The notes below the pieces were generated by a model. That model had not been told where the DNA came from. It saw only the letters and a program-made list of their open reading frames with translations, and made no database searches. Below, piece by piece: positions 15,595 to 26,111 of a stretch of DNA of 64,000 nt. Made by a program: the position numbers and the translations under genes. Within the stretch, counting starts at the first letter, position 1. Every line of letters begins with the position of its first letter. Source of the DNA: Paenibacillus ferrarius (GTDB lineage: Bacteria > Bacillota > Bacilli > Paenibacillales > NBRC-103111); NCBI RefSeq assembly GCF_002027705.1, contig NZ_MBTG01000066.1, positions 239,134-303,133 of the forward strand. Direction: 5' to 3'.

Positions 15595-17682
15595 GTGATA
15601 AAAAAAATAATTGCATGTCTTACGATTTTCCTCTTTCTTACAACTATAGTTACTTCTTTGTGCAACATATCCACTGCTGAAAGCAATCCAACATTAGGAA
15701 CTCTTGAGAAGACTCCCTCTCCTGAATCAAATGAAAGTCTTCCTAATACTGACCCATTTGTAGTGGTGCCTCAGGAGATTCTTCAAAATAACTATGAGCT
15801 TTTAGAGTTAAAACAACAAGCCCTTGATTCGAATAGGATTGAATTAGCAAAACAGATTTATTCTCGTTATCACGACTTTTCGAGCGAAATTGCAAGACTG
15901 CATAATACTTTGTCTTTTAGCGGACAACCAAGTACAAGAATTTCTACAGAATCGGTCCATGGTGACTCAATAAATCAGTTACAAGAAAAAAACCATTTTG
16001 AAAGCATACATGCTAAATATCAAGAAAGCATTAAAGAGTTTAAATCTCAACTTCCTTTAAAAGTAGAGCCGAAATTTATTAGTAGCAGAGAATTATTTTT
16101 AAATAAACCTGTCGGGATATTTGATGAAGATTTTGTTGTTTTAAGTTTTACTGCTATTAAAACAGGTGAATATAAATTTTATACAGGACGTTTTGCGGGC
16201 AATGGTGTGGTATGTGATACCATGCTTCAACTTTACAGTGATCCGGCTACTACAAATATGATTGCCCAAAATGATAACGCAAACGGAACAGTATTTTCGG
16301 AGATCCGTATTGTTCTTGAGCAAGGTCGCACATATTACTTGAAAGTTAGTGGAGATAATTTAGTAGCAGACGTTAGGGTTGAAATGCCACAAATAACTAT
16401 TAATTTAAATACATCACTGGATATTGATCAACTCCCTAGTGACAACACCATTTATAGTTTTACACCATCAACCTATGGAACTTTTAAGATTTCTACGGAC
16501 TTCTACGGAGGCTCTTCTTCGAGTGGTGTTAATGATACGGCCATTTATGTATACAGCGATGATAAAAAGACTAATGAATTGGCTTTTAATGACGATGATA
16601 ACTCTCGCAAGTTCTCCTCTGCAACTCTCAATATGATCGCTGGTAAAACCTATTATATTAGGGTTGCTGAATTCACTGGTGGAAAAGTACATGCAAGGCT
16701 TACAGTATCTCAAATCGAGACGAATTTAGTGAGTCTGTCAACTGGATCTGTTCTAAATATTAGAAATACCACTTTTTTTAGTTTTACCCCATCTGTTACG
16801 AGAGAATATACATTTACGGAAATGACTACTAGTACGAACATAGCAGCTCCTGTGACTGATATTTACAAAGATGCTAATTCTATTTCTGGTAGTTCTGGGA
16901 AGAGCCAGTTTGTGATGTCCCTGGTAGCTGGCACAACATACACGATTGTAATGTATGATGCCTCACTACGTAATTTTGATGTGAATTTTTCAATTAGTTT
17001 AGCAGATAATCAGCCACCGACTGCACCAAGTGAACTTATAGTTAGCGAAATAAAAAATAACTCCATTACACTATCATGGACGCCATCAACAGATAATGTA
17101 GGTGTAGTTAGATACAATATCTATATTAGATCGACGTACATTGGTAGTGTGTCTGGAAGTACGACAACTTACACGGTGAATGGTCAAGCAAATACTACAT
17201 ATAGTTTCACGGTAAGGGCGATGGATGATATCGGTAATGAATCTGCGGCGAGCAATGAGGTGAGTGTGATCATTGATACACAAGCTCCCACAGTTCCAAG
17301 TGTCTTGGTAAGTGGAATAACGAGTAGCACTGTCACTCTCAGATGGACTGCCTCGACAGATAACGTTGAACTAATCGGTTACGACATATACAATGGTACG
17401 GCATTAATCGGAAGTGTAAACGGTAGCACAACAACTTATACGGCGAAAGGTCTTGCAGCAAATACCTTATACAGCTTCACGATTAAAGCGAAGGATGCGG
17501 CAGGGAATATATCTGCGGCAAGCAACTCGATAAGTATATTGCTAAATGGAAAATTAACATATAATTATGATTCTCGAGGTAGATTGACCTCAATCAGCAT
17601 CACATCAACAGGACAAGTCGTGAAATCTTTTTCATACGATAACAATGGTAATCTAAAGACAGTTACAAAAGGCACGCCATAG
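15595..17682 (+). CDS. Secreted protein with PPC-like and Fn3 repeats and terminal YD stub
   Basis: The 695-residue product has a signal peptide (KKIIACLTIFLFLTTIVTS). A helical N-terminal region runs to about residue 165. Three beta-sandwich repeats of the pre-peptidase C-terminal type follow (about 175-270, 275-380, 385-465), each with a YxF...aG.TYY core. Two fibronectin type III domains (about 472-557 and 562-648) contain WTPSTDNVGVVRYNIY and WTASTDNVELIGYDIY. The last 45 residues are two YD/RHS motifs (YNYDSRGRLTSI, FSYDNNGNLKTV). GTG 15595 has GGAGG 9 nt upstream. It probably binds the surface or a carbohydrate. The YD stub suggests it is the front part of, or derived from, a larger RHS protein such as the one encoded next. 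Confidence 0.75.
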   Translation: MIKKIIACLTIFLFLTTIVTSLCNISTAESNPTLGTLEKTPSPESNESLPNTDPFVVVPQEILQNNYELLELKQQALDSNRIELAKQIYSRYHDFSSEIARLHNTLSFSGQPSTRISTESVHGDSINQLQEKNHFESIHAKYQESIKEFKSQLPLKVEPKFISSRELFLNKPVGIFDEDFVVLSFTAIKTGEYKFYTGRFAGNGVVCDTMLQLYSDPATTNMIAQNDNANGTVFSEIRIVLEQGRTYYLKVSGDNLVADVRVEMPQITINLNTSLDIDQLPSDNTIYSFTPSTYGTFKISTDFYGGSSSSGVNDTAIYVYSDDKKTNELAFNDDDNSRKFSSATLNMIAGKTYYIRVAEFTGGKVHARLTVSQIETNLVSLSTGSVLNIRNTTFFSFTPSVTREYTFTEMTTSTNIAAPVTDIYKDANSISGSSGKSQFVMSLVAGTTYTIVMYDASLRNFDVNFSISLADNQPPTAPSELIVSEIKNNSITLSWTPSTDNVGVVRYNIYIRSTYIGSVSGSTTTYTVNGQANTTYSFTVRAMDDIGNESAASNEVSVIIDTQAPTVPSVLVSGITSSTVTLRWTASTDNVELIGYDIYNGTALIGSVNGSTTTYTAKGLAANTLYSFTIKAKDAAGNISAASNSISILLNGKLTYNYDSRGRLTSISITSTGQVVKSFSYDNNGNLKTVTKGTP

Positions 17683-17765
17683 TGGAAACTGTTTTGCAGA
17701 CAGTATGACTTTCCACATCCACAGGACGTATATCCCGTTTTATTCAAGATTTATAGGAGGAACTC

Positions 17766-20700
17766 ATGCAAAAAAGAATCTTATCATTTCTACTCATCAT
17801 CACTATACTCTTCTCTCTTATTTCGCCAACATTCGCAGAGGCGCAAGATGCATCCAAGCCAAGCTCTAACGGCAACAATACCACCGCAGGCTCCTACATT
17901 ATCAAATTCAAAGATGCTGAAAAAGGCAAACAAGCGTTAAAGAAAAACAAAAGAACGAAACGTAGCGTACCATCCTTTAGTAACGACGAGGAGGGAAAAA
18001 CATCGAAGAACTATAAACATCTCACTTCGCTTGTCACGACAGACCTGTCTGCTTCTGAAGTAGATGAGTTAAAACTTGACTCCAACGTAACATACATTGA
18101 AAAAGACAGTGTCGTTAAGAAGGCTGGCGATACGGTAAACGGCAATGTGTATCAAATTCATGTTCCAGAAGTGCATGACCAAGGCATTTATGGGGATGGC
18201 GTAAAAGTGGCTGTCTTAGACACAGGTATTAACACTCATTCTCCCGAACTCCGTGTATCTGGAGGAGCTTCGTTTGTACCCAATGATGCCTCACTAGACG
18301 ATACCAATGGTCACGGTACGTTTGTAGCAGGAATTCTAGCGGCATTAAAAGATAATCAAGGTTTAGTTGGCGTTGCTCCAAATGTTAGCTTGTACAATGT
18401 AAAAGTGTTAGATTCAAGCGGGGAAGGCACATACAGCCAAGTTATTCAAGGGATTGATTGGGCAATTGACAATCACGTTGATATGGTAGTAATGAGCTTT
18501 ACGGGTAGTGATTATTCAGCAGCTTTAGAAGAAGCGACTCAACTCGCATATAGCAATGGCATTCTTTTGGTCGCTGCTACAGGAAATGACGGAGTAAACA
18601 CAGTCTCCTATCCAGCGAAATTCAGTTCTGTGATTGGTGTAGGTGCTGTAGATGAAAATAATCAGCTTGCATCGTTTTCTAATACAGGCGCTGAAGTGGA
18701 GTTGGTGGCTCCAGGTGTAAGTGTTAAAGGATTATCATTAGTGGATGGCAGTTACATCACGATGAGCGGTACTTCTGTTGCAGTACCTCAGGTTGCTGGA
18801 GTTGCTGCGCTAATTAAAAGTAAAGACTATTTATACACGAATAAGGAGATTCGTCAGTTTCTAGATAATAGTGCTGTTTCACTTGGAGATCCTCAGTTTT
18901 TTGGTCATGGGTTAGTTAATGCTAGCGAGGTGCTGAACATTACTGGAAATGCACCTCACACAGATAATAATGCAGGAACTGGTTCAGTTTCACAATCTGT
19001 CTACGATTCTGTATATATTGAAAAGAGAATCAATGAGTTGAATCAAAAATTTAATATTCCAATATTATTAGTCAATGAGCAGCTAAATAAAGGTTACTCA
19101 ATTAATGATATTGAACAAGCACTGATCTTCAAACAACATTCCAATTGGGATTTGGGTAAGATCCTAGAAGTAATAAGACCTAGGAACTTATTTTCATCAG
19201 TACCTCAAGTGAAAGCAGCGGCGGAATCATTTATGACAGCAGTTGATGCTACAGCTGTAGGAACAGTAAATCTAAAGGCAGATAAGGCTCCTTTCACATT
19301 GGGGAGCTCAGCCGAAGTTTCGACGCTAACGGGGGCTGTAACTGTAAATGAAAGTGATCTAACATTACCGGGAAGAAATGGGCTTTCGTTTACATTATCC
19401 CGTATTTATAATAGCCAAAATTCAAACTTCTATAAACAGGATACGGAACCTGTACAGGCGGCAAGTTATCAGGTTACATTTAATAGTTATCGGTATACTC
19501 AAACTAGAAGAGGGGATATCATAACTGACAGTGTTAAAACGCCATCGGAGGATAGTAGAAATTATAGTACATATTCTGATGGCGGAAAGGCTATCACTTG
19601 GATAAACAGTCACCCAGGTCAAGTATTTGATTTTACAGATTGGGATGGACCTGCGTCCGATGGGAGCTTTACTCGTTCAGTAACTAGCATTTCCTCGACC
19701 CCAAACGCGCGCCAAACTTATTTTCAAATTAGTCCAATTGCATATTTTAGAAACACAGCCACTCAGAAAACAAAAGAAGAACTAAGATTTCCAATAGGAC
19801 AGGGATGGAGTTGGAATATTCCATATGTAGAACCAGATTATATTCGATTGCCAGATGGAAGTACTCAAGGTTTTAATAAAGATGATGGGACCCTAAAGAC
19901 TCATTTTGTAGATGATTATTCCTATGGCTATCCTAAGAAAACCGTAACTGTGGATAAGCTAACAGCACAACATGAGCTGCACTATAAAACTAATGGTCTT
20001 TCCTATTATTTTGAGAGCAATGGTAAGCTTATCGAGATTGAGGATACCTATGGAAATACAATTCAATTTTTTTACACAAATGACCAGCTATATGGCCAAG
20101 TGTTAAGTGAGATTAGGGATGCAATAGGTAACTCTATAAATATTAAGTATTACGATAATCAAGTTATCTTAACTCAAGGCGATAAGAAAGTGATTTATAA
20201 TAAAACTAAAAGAGAGAGTACATTTTTAGACAAGCCTTGGAACAATACAACTAAGGACCTTCTAACGTCAGTTGAAAATCCTAAAGGGAACATAACGCAA
20301 TATAACTATTTAACGGACAATGACAAAACATATTTTAATTTTGCAGGTAATTCAAGCGGCGGGAGCTCAGGCAGTGTAGAACACGCGTTATTACGATCTA
20401 TTCAGTATCCTTCTGGTGCCCAATCTATATTTACTTATGAAAGCTCACCCGTAACAAGATATGTAGGAGCATATGCTACTACACAAGAATTTCGAGCGAA
20501 ATCTAGACAAGAACAGATCGGTGATGGAAAGGTCTACAATTTAATAAATTATAATTATGTTTATGATATTGGAAGTAGCTTCTCAGATGATGAGTTTAGA
20601 AATAAAACAGCGACTTCGGTAACTGATGTGACGACAGATAAAATAACTACAAGATACACATATTTAAAGAAATATGTAAACTTTAAAAAAGTGTATGGAA

Positions 20701-23700
20701 CCCCAGGTTGTGAAACAGGTATCCAATGGTCAACTTGCTGGCCAAGTTCTACAGATTTTCTTTTCTTCCAAACAAATGTAACAGGAACAGCAGACAATAT
20801 GAAAAAAAGGACAGAACTTACCTATGACACGGATCACAATAATCCATACCCACTAAAGATAAGTAGTGACACCACCAATGTATTAACTGGCCAAATTTCA
20901 ATGCCAGTTGTAGCGGAAAAGACTTACAATTCTCACGGGCAAATACTAACGGAAAAAGATACCTACGGTACTAAAACAGATTATGAATATAAGGATTTGA
21001 GTACGGTTGGTTCCTTCCTAAGCAAAGTAACGAAGAAAATAAATACTAATTTAAGTCAATACATATTTTACGACAGGAATCCCCAGGGAAGTGTTACCTG
21101 GCTGACTGTCAGAAATAACGATGATCCTAACGGAGCATTCGCTTTGAAAATTGGTTATGATTACGATTCATATGGTAACCAGACGAAGATGACGGCGACA
21201 GATAATCAAAGCACGAAAACAATTAATAAAACCTATGAACCAAGCGCTCCTTATAGTAGTGCATTTCTGACCAAGCAGGATATGCAGGTAACGGATGTAG
21301 ATCAAAAGATTACAACTAATATTCAACAATTAGAGTACAATCCGACCACTGGCCAACAAACGAAATACACGGATGGTAAAGGTTATTACACCAGGTATGA
21401 GTACGATCTTCTTGACCGAGTTACAAAAGCAACATTCATGGATAACAGCAAGGTGACGCTAACGTATGATGATGCCAATAATAAAATTACAACAGAAGAC
21501 GAGACAGGGATTAAGAAGATTACACAATGGAATCCTCTGGGATTGAAGGAATCCGTCCAAACTATTGGCGCAGGGACAGGAAAACAAAGCTTTCAATACG
21601 ATACTTACAGCCGTTTGTGGAAATCTCTAGATGAACGTAGTAATGTGACGGAATATCAATATGATCCATGGAATCGTGTCAAGCAGGTAATCCATCCTAC
21701 TGGTTCGGAATCTATCGAATACGATGATATTAATCGTACAAAAATCACTGAAGATGGAGAGAAGAATCGACTACGCGAAACGTATGATATTTTGGGAAGA
21801 ACGACACAGGTAGCCCGCTGGAAAAATGGAACTTGGACACAGCTTTCGAGTGTGAAGAATTATGATAATGAGGGGCATGCACTGGAAGCAACAGATGCAG
21901 ATGATACACATGTAACCAAGTATGGCTATGATCTACTCGGTAGGCTGACTTCTGTAGAGGATGCCAACAAGAATGCGACTCTATATTCATATGGTATTGC
22001 TAACAAGATAACCGAAGTGAAATACGCTGATGGCAATAAAGCACAGAAGCAATATGATGAGATGGGACGTATGATTAGAAAAATTGACTCTGCAGGACTC
22101 ATTGACAAGTATTATTATGATGACAACAGCAATCTAATCAAACAAGTGGATCGTAAAGGTCAAACATTAGAATATCAATATAATACTCGTGATTTCCTGA
22201 AATATAGCATCTCACCGAATGAAACTATCAGCTATGAGTATGATACAGCGGGTAGACGATTGTGGATGCAAGATGGAACTGGAAAAACGTCATACAAGTA
22301 TTTTCCATTAACAGGTCTAATGGATACGACGACGTATGCGGATGGTCGAACCATCAATTATGGTTATGGCAGTGAAGGGTTAGGAAATCGAGTTTCGATG
22401 ACAGATCCATTTGGTTATAATACGGCTTACGACTTCGATAACCGAAATCGTCTGAAGGGTGTAGGAGATACGCTCAACAATTGGGAAACCAGCTATACGT
22501 ATAAGAAAAATGGACTTGTCGACACTAGTGCGCAGAAAAATGGGATTATAAGCACCTACGGTTTCGATGGAGCGAACTTGACCAGCCTTGTACAAAAGAA
22601 TAACGGTGGGACTAATTTAAACGTATTCGCATATAGTTACGACAATAACAGCAATCAAACCAGCAAAACTGAAAATAGTACACCTTACTCGTTTACGTAT
22701 GACAAACTAAATCGGATTGACACATCAACACAATTTAATGAGCAGTATATATATGATAACCGAGGTAATCGTCAAACGTTGCAAAGCAACCAAGTGCCGA
22801 ATCTAGCAGGTGTAAGTTATGAGTACGATGATCGTAACCGTCTGACGAAAGTAACCATGGATGATGGCAAAGTTGTCGCGTATAAGTATAATGGAGATGG
22901 ATTGCTGTACGAGCGTACAGAGAATGGACAAACCACTCGCTATTATTACGATGGTGCTAATATGATTGCCGAGGGTATAGTAGCGGCGAATGGTACAGCA
23001 TCTCTAAAAGCACGTTACATTCGTGGTAATGGACTTGTTGCTCGTGTTGATGCTAATGGTAATAAAGCGTATTATCAAATTAATGGGCATGGCGATGTTG
23101 TGGGACTAACCGATGCCAGCGGTAATACGCTAAACACGTATACCTATGACATGTGGGGTAATCCAATTACGACTCAAGAAACAGTAGCGCAGCCGTTCCG
23201 TTATAGCGGAGAGATGACGGATAGTACGACAGGATTGCAATATTTAAGGGCTAGATGGTATGACCCTAGTATGGGGCGGTTTATTAATGAAGATACGTAT
23301 GAGGGGCAGATTGATAATCCACTGAGTTTGAATCTTTATACGTATGTGATGAATAATCCGTTGACGCATACTGATCCAACTGGACATTGCGGGGTTTGCG
23401 GCATGTCATCATCACTAGGTTCTGCGCTTAGCGGAGCGGCAGGGGCAGCTGGAATGGCTGGTTTAGGATCAGGTTCGGCAGGTACCCTAGACCCAGCAGC
23501 ATATTATTATAGTCATAGCGATCCATACATCTTAGATAATGATCCATACATTGATCCTAAAACTTTATTGCCCCCAAGTGAATCAACAAAACAATGGATA
23601 GCTGATGAACGGGAAATGATTATTTTTCAGCAAAAGGGTCAAGAGAAACTTAATGCTACTGTCATTCAACAACCTATAATAGACAACTCGGCATATATTT

Positions 23701-24014
23701 TAATGAGTAGCTCAAAAATACTATACCATTACACCGATGAAGCTGGGGCAAAGGCAATTATGGAATCGGGAGTTATTATATCAAACAGGGGGAAAGTGTA
23801 TTTAACTGATCAAGCGGTATCCCCTGATGATGCCAATAATGTCTTATTTGCTGGCCAAAGACCAGGCTTCATAGCAACTCATCGGATCGAAGTTGAAATT
23901 TATAATGATTACTATGATTTGTTAGACACAGAGACTCAAGACAATGAGTTAATTTTTAGAGGATCTATTCGTAACGGTAAGAACGCTAACATTACAGTAA
24001 AGGAGAATAATTAA
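17766..24014 (+). CDS. Polymorphic toxin: subtilase-RHS/YD protein with HYD1-type ADP-ribosyltransferase tip
   Basis: This is a secreted 2082-residue multidomain protein. It has a signal peptide (1-25) and an I9-type propeptide (about 40-120). A peptidase S8 domain shows the full catalytic set: Asp152 in VAVLDTGIN, His183 in NGHGTFVAG, oxyanion Asn274 in ATGNDG and Ser337 in MSGTSVAVPQ. A DUF6531-like RHS entry segment lies at about 499-555. Many YD repeats make up about 650-1800, and an RHS core-associated domain (about 1809-1876) ends in NPLTHTDPTGH. The variable tip ends in a HYD1-type ADP-ribosyltransferase fold: LYHYTDEAGAKAIMESG (His1988), KVYLTD (Tyr2012, Asp2015), then VLFAGQRPGFIA. 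The RHS shell would enclose the tip, and the N-terminal protease may act in release. Substrates are unknown. The immunity gene begins 1 bp later. Confidence 0.88.
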   Translation: MQKRILSFLLIITILFSLISPTFAEAQDASKPSSNGNNTTAGSYIIKFKDAEKGKQALKKNKRTKRSVPSFSNDEEGKTSKNYKHLTSLVTTDLSASEVDELKLDSNVTYIEKDSVVKKAGDTVNGNVYQIHVPEVHDQGIYGDGVKVAVLDTGINTHSPELRVSGGASFVPNDASLDDTNGHGTFVAGILAALKDNQGLVGVAPNVSLYNVKVLDSSGEGTYSQVIQGIDWAIDNHVDMVVMSFTGSDYSAALEEATQLAYSNGILLVAATGNDGVNTVSYPAKFSSVIGVGAVDENNQLASFSNTGAEVELVAPGVSVKGLSLVDGSYITMSGTSVAVPQVAGVAALIKSKDYLYTNKEIRQFLDNSAVSLGDPQFFGHGLVNASEVLNITGNAPHTDNNAGTGSVSQSVYDSVYIEKRINELNQKFNIPILLVNEQLNKGYSINDIEQALIFKQHSNWDLGKILEVIRPRNLFSSVPQVKAAAESFMTAVDATAVGTVNLKADKAPFTLGSSAEVSTLTGAVTVNESDLTLPGRNGLSFTLSRIYNSQNSNFYKQDTEPVQAASYQVTFNSYRYTQTRRGDIITDSVKTPSEDSRNYSTYSDGGKAITWINSHPGQVFDFTDWDGPASDGSFTRSVTSISSTPNARQTYFQISPIAYFRNTATQKTKEELRFPIGQGWSWNIPYVEPDYIRLPDGSTQGFNKDDGTLKTHFVDDYSYGYPKKTVTVDKLTAQHELHYKTNGLSYYFESNGKLIEIEDTYGNTIQFFYTNDQLYGQVLSEIRDAIGNSINIKYYDNQVILTQGDKKVIYNKTKRESTFLDKPWNNTTKDLLTSVENPKGNITQYNYLTDNDKTYFNFAGNSSGGSSGSVEHALLRSIQYPSGAQSIFTYESSPVTRYVGAYATTQEFRAKSRQEQIGDGKVYNLINYNYVYDIGSSFSDDEFRNKTATSVTDVTTDKITTRYTYLKKYVNFKKVYGTPGCETGIQWSTCWPSSTDFLFFQTNVTGTADNMKKRTELTYDTDHNNPYPLKISSDTTNVLTGQISMPVVAEKTYNSHGQILTEKDTYGTKTDYEYKDLSTVGSFLSKVTKKINTNLSQYIFYDRNPQGSVTWLTVRNNDDPNGAFALKIGYDYDSYGNQTKMTATDNQSTKTINKTYEPSAPYSSAFLTKQDMQVTDVDQKITTNIQQLEYNPTTGQQTKYTDGKGYYTRYEYDLLDRVTKATFMDNSKVTLTYDDANNKITTEDETGIKKITQWNPLGLKESVQTIGAGTGKQSFQYDTYSRLWKSLDERSNVTEYQYDPWNRVKQVIHPTGSESIEYDDINRTKITEDGEKNRLRETYDILGRTTQVARWKNGTWTQLSSVKNYDNEGHALEATDADDTHVTKYGYDLLGRLTSVEDANKNATLYSYGIANKITEVKYADGNKAQKQYDEMGRMIRKIDSAGLIDKYYYDDNSNLIKQVDRKGQTLEYQYNTRDFLKYSISPNETISYEYDTAGRRLWMQDGTGKTSYKYFPLTGLMDTTTYADGRTINYGYGSEGLGNRVSMTDPFGYNTAYDFDNRNRLKGVGDTLNNWETSYTYKKNGLVDTSAQKNGIISTYGFDGANLTSLVQKNNGGTNLNVFAYSYDNNSNQTSKTENSTPYSFTYDKLNRIDTSTQFNEQYIYDNRGNRQTLQSNQVPNLAGVSYEYDDRNRLTKVTMDDGKVVAYKYNGDGLLYERTENGQTTRYYYDGANMIAEGIVAANGTASLKARYIRGNGLVARVDANGNKAYYQINGHGDVVGLTDASGNTLNTYTYDMWGNPITTQETVAQPFRYSGEMTDSTTGLQYLRARWYDPSMGRFINEDTYEGQIDNPLSLNLYTYVMNNPLTHTDPTGHCGVCGMSSSLGSALSGAAGAAGMAGLGSGSAGTLDPAAYYYSHSDPYILDNDPYIDPKTLLPPSESTKQWIADEREMIIFQQKGQEKLNATVIQQPIIDNSAYILMSSSKILYHYTDEAGAKAIMESGVIISNRGKVYLTDQAVSPDDANNVLFAGQRPGFIATHRIEVEIYNDYYDLLDTETQDNELIFRGSIRNGKNANITVKENN

Positions 24015-24015
24015 A

Positions 24016-24888
24016 ATGAGTGAATGGAAACTCGTTCTTGAAAATGAAGAAGAACTTATTGCTTTACATAACATTATTATGGAAGCCAAATTCAGTCCAA
24101 ACCCTCAGGATAGTCGTCTTGGAGCAAGTCCTTTTACAGCAGATTTAGCAGAGCGAGGATTAGAAACTTTAATCAAAGTTCAGTCAAAAAAAAATCCAAC
24201 AAAAAATGATAGTTGGTCGAAATGGTTAGAAGGAAAGAAAGAGTGGATATGGAGAAGATCCTTATCTTACTTATTAAAACACAGCCCCTTTCGTTGGGAA
24301 ACTATGGAGGAAGAAACTAAATATGAGTATATAAGATGGGTGTTTAGCCCATACAAACCTTCTGAAAAAGATATAAGAGATTTTATAAAAGAGTATGAAT
24401 CCTATAATGAAATTAATAGTAAGAGCATTCTGAGTAGTAACATTAGAGGGTTCGGTCAGGCGACGGATGAGATGCTTGATTGCTTGGAGGAAAGACTAGA
24501 TACTACACTACCGAAAGACTATAAGCAGTTTCTAAGAAAGTATAATGGGGGAACTGTAGTAGTTCATTACTTAACTTTTTTGGTGGAAGGAATAAATGAA
24601 GTTATACCGCTTGAGGTGCTGTTTGGAATAGATGTTGAAAACAAATACAGCTTAAATTATTGGAATAGATCTAACGATGAGTTCCCACCAAATTATCTAG
24701 CGATAGGGGAAGTAGGCAATGGAGGGAAGTTGCTTTTAGGTAATGGAAACAATAAAGGAATTTTTTATTGGAATAACATGTTTAGAGAGAGTCCATTAGT
24801 TGAGGAAGGGGTCTATAAAGTTGCGGATAATTTTGATGCCTTTCTAGATGGGCTGAAAAAATTTAATAGTAACTTAGGAATTGTATAA
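24016..24888 (+). CDS. SUKH (SMI1/KNR4) family immunity protein for the RHS toxin
   Basis: The 290-residue product has a C-terminal SUKH-1 domain from about residue 150: CLEERLDTTLPKDYKQFLRKYNGG, then YLAIGEVGNGGKLLLGNGNNKGIFYW, then a final helix VADNFDAFLDGLKKF. SUKH proteins are common immunity partners of polymorphic toxins. The N-terminal 140 residues are charged and helical (RSLSYLLKHSPFRWETMEEETKYEYIRW) and are not part of the usual domain; they may give extra specificity. It starts 1 bp after the toxin stop with AGGAG at 24001-24005, so expression is tightly coupled. There is no signal peptide, as expected for protection inside the producer. Confidence 0.88.
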   Translation: MSEWKLVLENEEELIALHNIIMEAKFSPNPQDSRLGASPFTADLAERGLETLIKVQSKKNPTKNDSWSKWLEGKKEWIWRRSLSYLLKHSPFRWETMEEETKYEYIRWVFSPYKPSEKDIRDFIKEYESYNEINSKSILSSNIRGFGQATDEMLDCLEERLDTTLPKDYKQFLRKYNGGTVVVHYLTFLVEGINEVIPLEVLFGIDVENKYSLNYWNRSNDEFPPNYLAIGEVGNGGKLLLGNGNNKGIFYWNNMFRESPLVEEGVYKVADNFDAFLDGLKKFNSNLGIV

Positions 24889-24979
24889 AGACCATTCTCC
24901 CAAAGAGACGGAAGATTTTTATGAGATTGAGTTTTGAAAACGAAAAATTACTTCTTGAACTATAGACCTAATATATCGA

Positions 24980-25014
24980 CCACAATGCGACTAACTCTCG
25001 CTTGTGGTTTTTTT
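24980..25014 (+). terminator. Terminator of toxin-immunity operon
   Basis: CCACAATGCGA pairs with TCGCTTGTGG and seven T follow. Confidence 0.8.
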
Positions 25015-25046
25015 ATCCGCCGCTGTATCGCTAACAACACAAATAA

Positions 25047-25155
25047 CCGCTCAGAGAGCATGAGCGGCTACAGAATTCACAAATGTAAAATATATAATTG
25101 CCACGTTATATCCTCATCAAAAAGAACCGAGAGCACATCGCTTTCGGTTCTCTTC
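25047..25155. other. Two further hairpins in the 24889-25381 gap
   Basis: CCGCTC/GAGCGG (25047-25067) and AGAACCGAGAGC/GCTTTCGGTTCT (25123-25151, followed by CTTC) are strong inverted repeats after the immunity gene terminator. The second could terminate in the plus direction. No gene is supported here; an 85-codon frame at 24934-25191 runs through all the hairpins. Confidence 0.5.
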
Positions 25156-25381
25156 ATTATTCTTTTCTTAACGCAAAAAAACCACCATTAAGGTAAGTCA
25201 AAATTGAGTTAACACCTAAGGTATCCTTTGCAATTATTTTGGCGAATTCCAAAAGTCAAACATTTTCTTGGGTTTTGCTCTTAAACCAAAATTTAAGTGC
25301 ATTGGTCATGTAATCTGAAGATATGATACTATAAATGGAGATTTCAAACACTTATAGCCAAAATGCCGAAAGGATTGAAAG

Positions 25382-26092
25382 GTGTTGTCTGCTACCGCTT
25401 GTCGTCATTTATTACTGCTTTTACTTTGTTTAACGTCAGGGATAGTTGACGTAATTGGTTATTTAGGTCTCGGTCACATCTTCACTGCGAATATGACCGG
25501 AAATATTGTCATGCTCGGATTAGCCATTGGTCACGTACAAGGGTTGGCTGTTCTTCGTACACTAACAGCGTTACTGGGTTTTATTATGGGGAATGCGCTC
25601 GGTGCATCCATAATACGGAAAAAGAAAGTGAATTCTCCGTGGCCTCCTACCTTGACGATTATTCTTGGCATTGAATTACTCTTGTTCATCCTCTTTAAAA
25701 TAATTTCTGGTCCAACGGCCAGCGATTCTACGATTTATTTGCTTATTGCCTTATTGAGCATCGCGATGGGCATGCAAACGACAGCAGCTCGAAGTCTGGC
25801 GATTGCAGGTATTTCAACGACTGTCCTAACAAACAATCTGGCTAATGTTGTGGAGGATGTAACGGATATCCTCCGTAAGTGGCGTACTTTGGGGATTCAT
25901 CCGAAACATCTCGCAATGGATTCCATATTGCGCGCCGCTGCGATTGTATTGTACGGCTTAGGTGCTGTATTAGCTGCATTTGTAGAACAACAATTCCCCT
26001 TTACAGTCATTTGGATTCCAGTTTGTATAATGGGGGGCATCATCTTGACTGCTTTGATACGTTTTCGGCCTAGTCGTTCAAATCAGAATTAA
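25382..26092 (+). CDS. DUF1275 membrane protein (YoaK family)
   Basis: This is a 236-residue integral membrane protein with about six helices. Family signatures include LCLTSGIVDVIGYLGLGHIFTANMTGNIVMLGLAI, MGMQTTAARSLAIAGISTTVLTNNLANVVEDV and the C-terminal helix pair GLGAVLAAFVEQ and WIPVCIMGGIILTAL. YoaK proteins have no settled function, and a transport role is presumed. GTG 25382 is preceded by AAAGG 9 nt upstream. It is a single gene that shares a bidirectional terminator with the convergent sulfate-binding protein gene. Confidence 0.9.
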   Translation: MLSATACRHLLLLLLCLTSGIVDVIGYLGLGHIFTANMTGNIVMLGLAIGHVQGLAVLRTLTALLGFIMGNALGASIIRKKKVNSPWPPTLTIILGIELLLFILFKIISGPTASDSTIYLLIALLSIAMGMQTTAARSLAIAGISTTVLTNNLANVVEDVTDILRKWRTLGIHPKHLAMDSILRAAAIVLYGLGAVLAAFVEQQFPFTVIWIPVCIMGGIILTALIRFRPSRSNQN

Positions 26093-26111
26093 TCGAACTG
26101 ATTATGTCATC

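Noticed and set aside
24934..25191. An 85-codon frame after the immunity gene
   Set aside because: It runs through three inverted repeats including the operon terminator, so it is not a credible gene.
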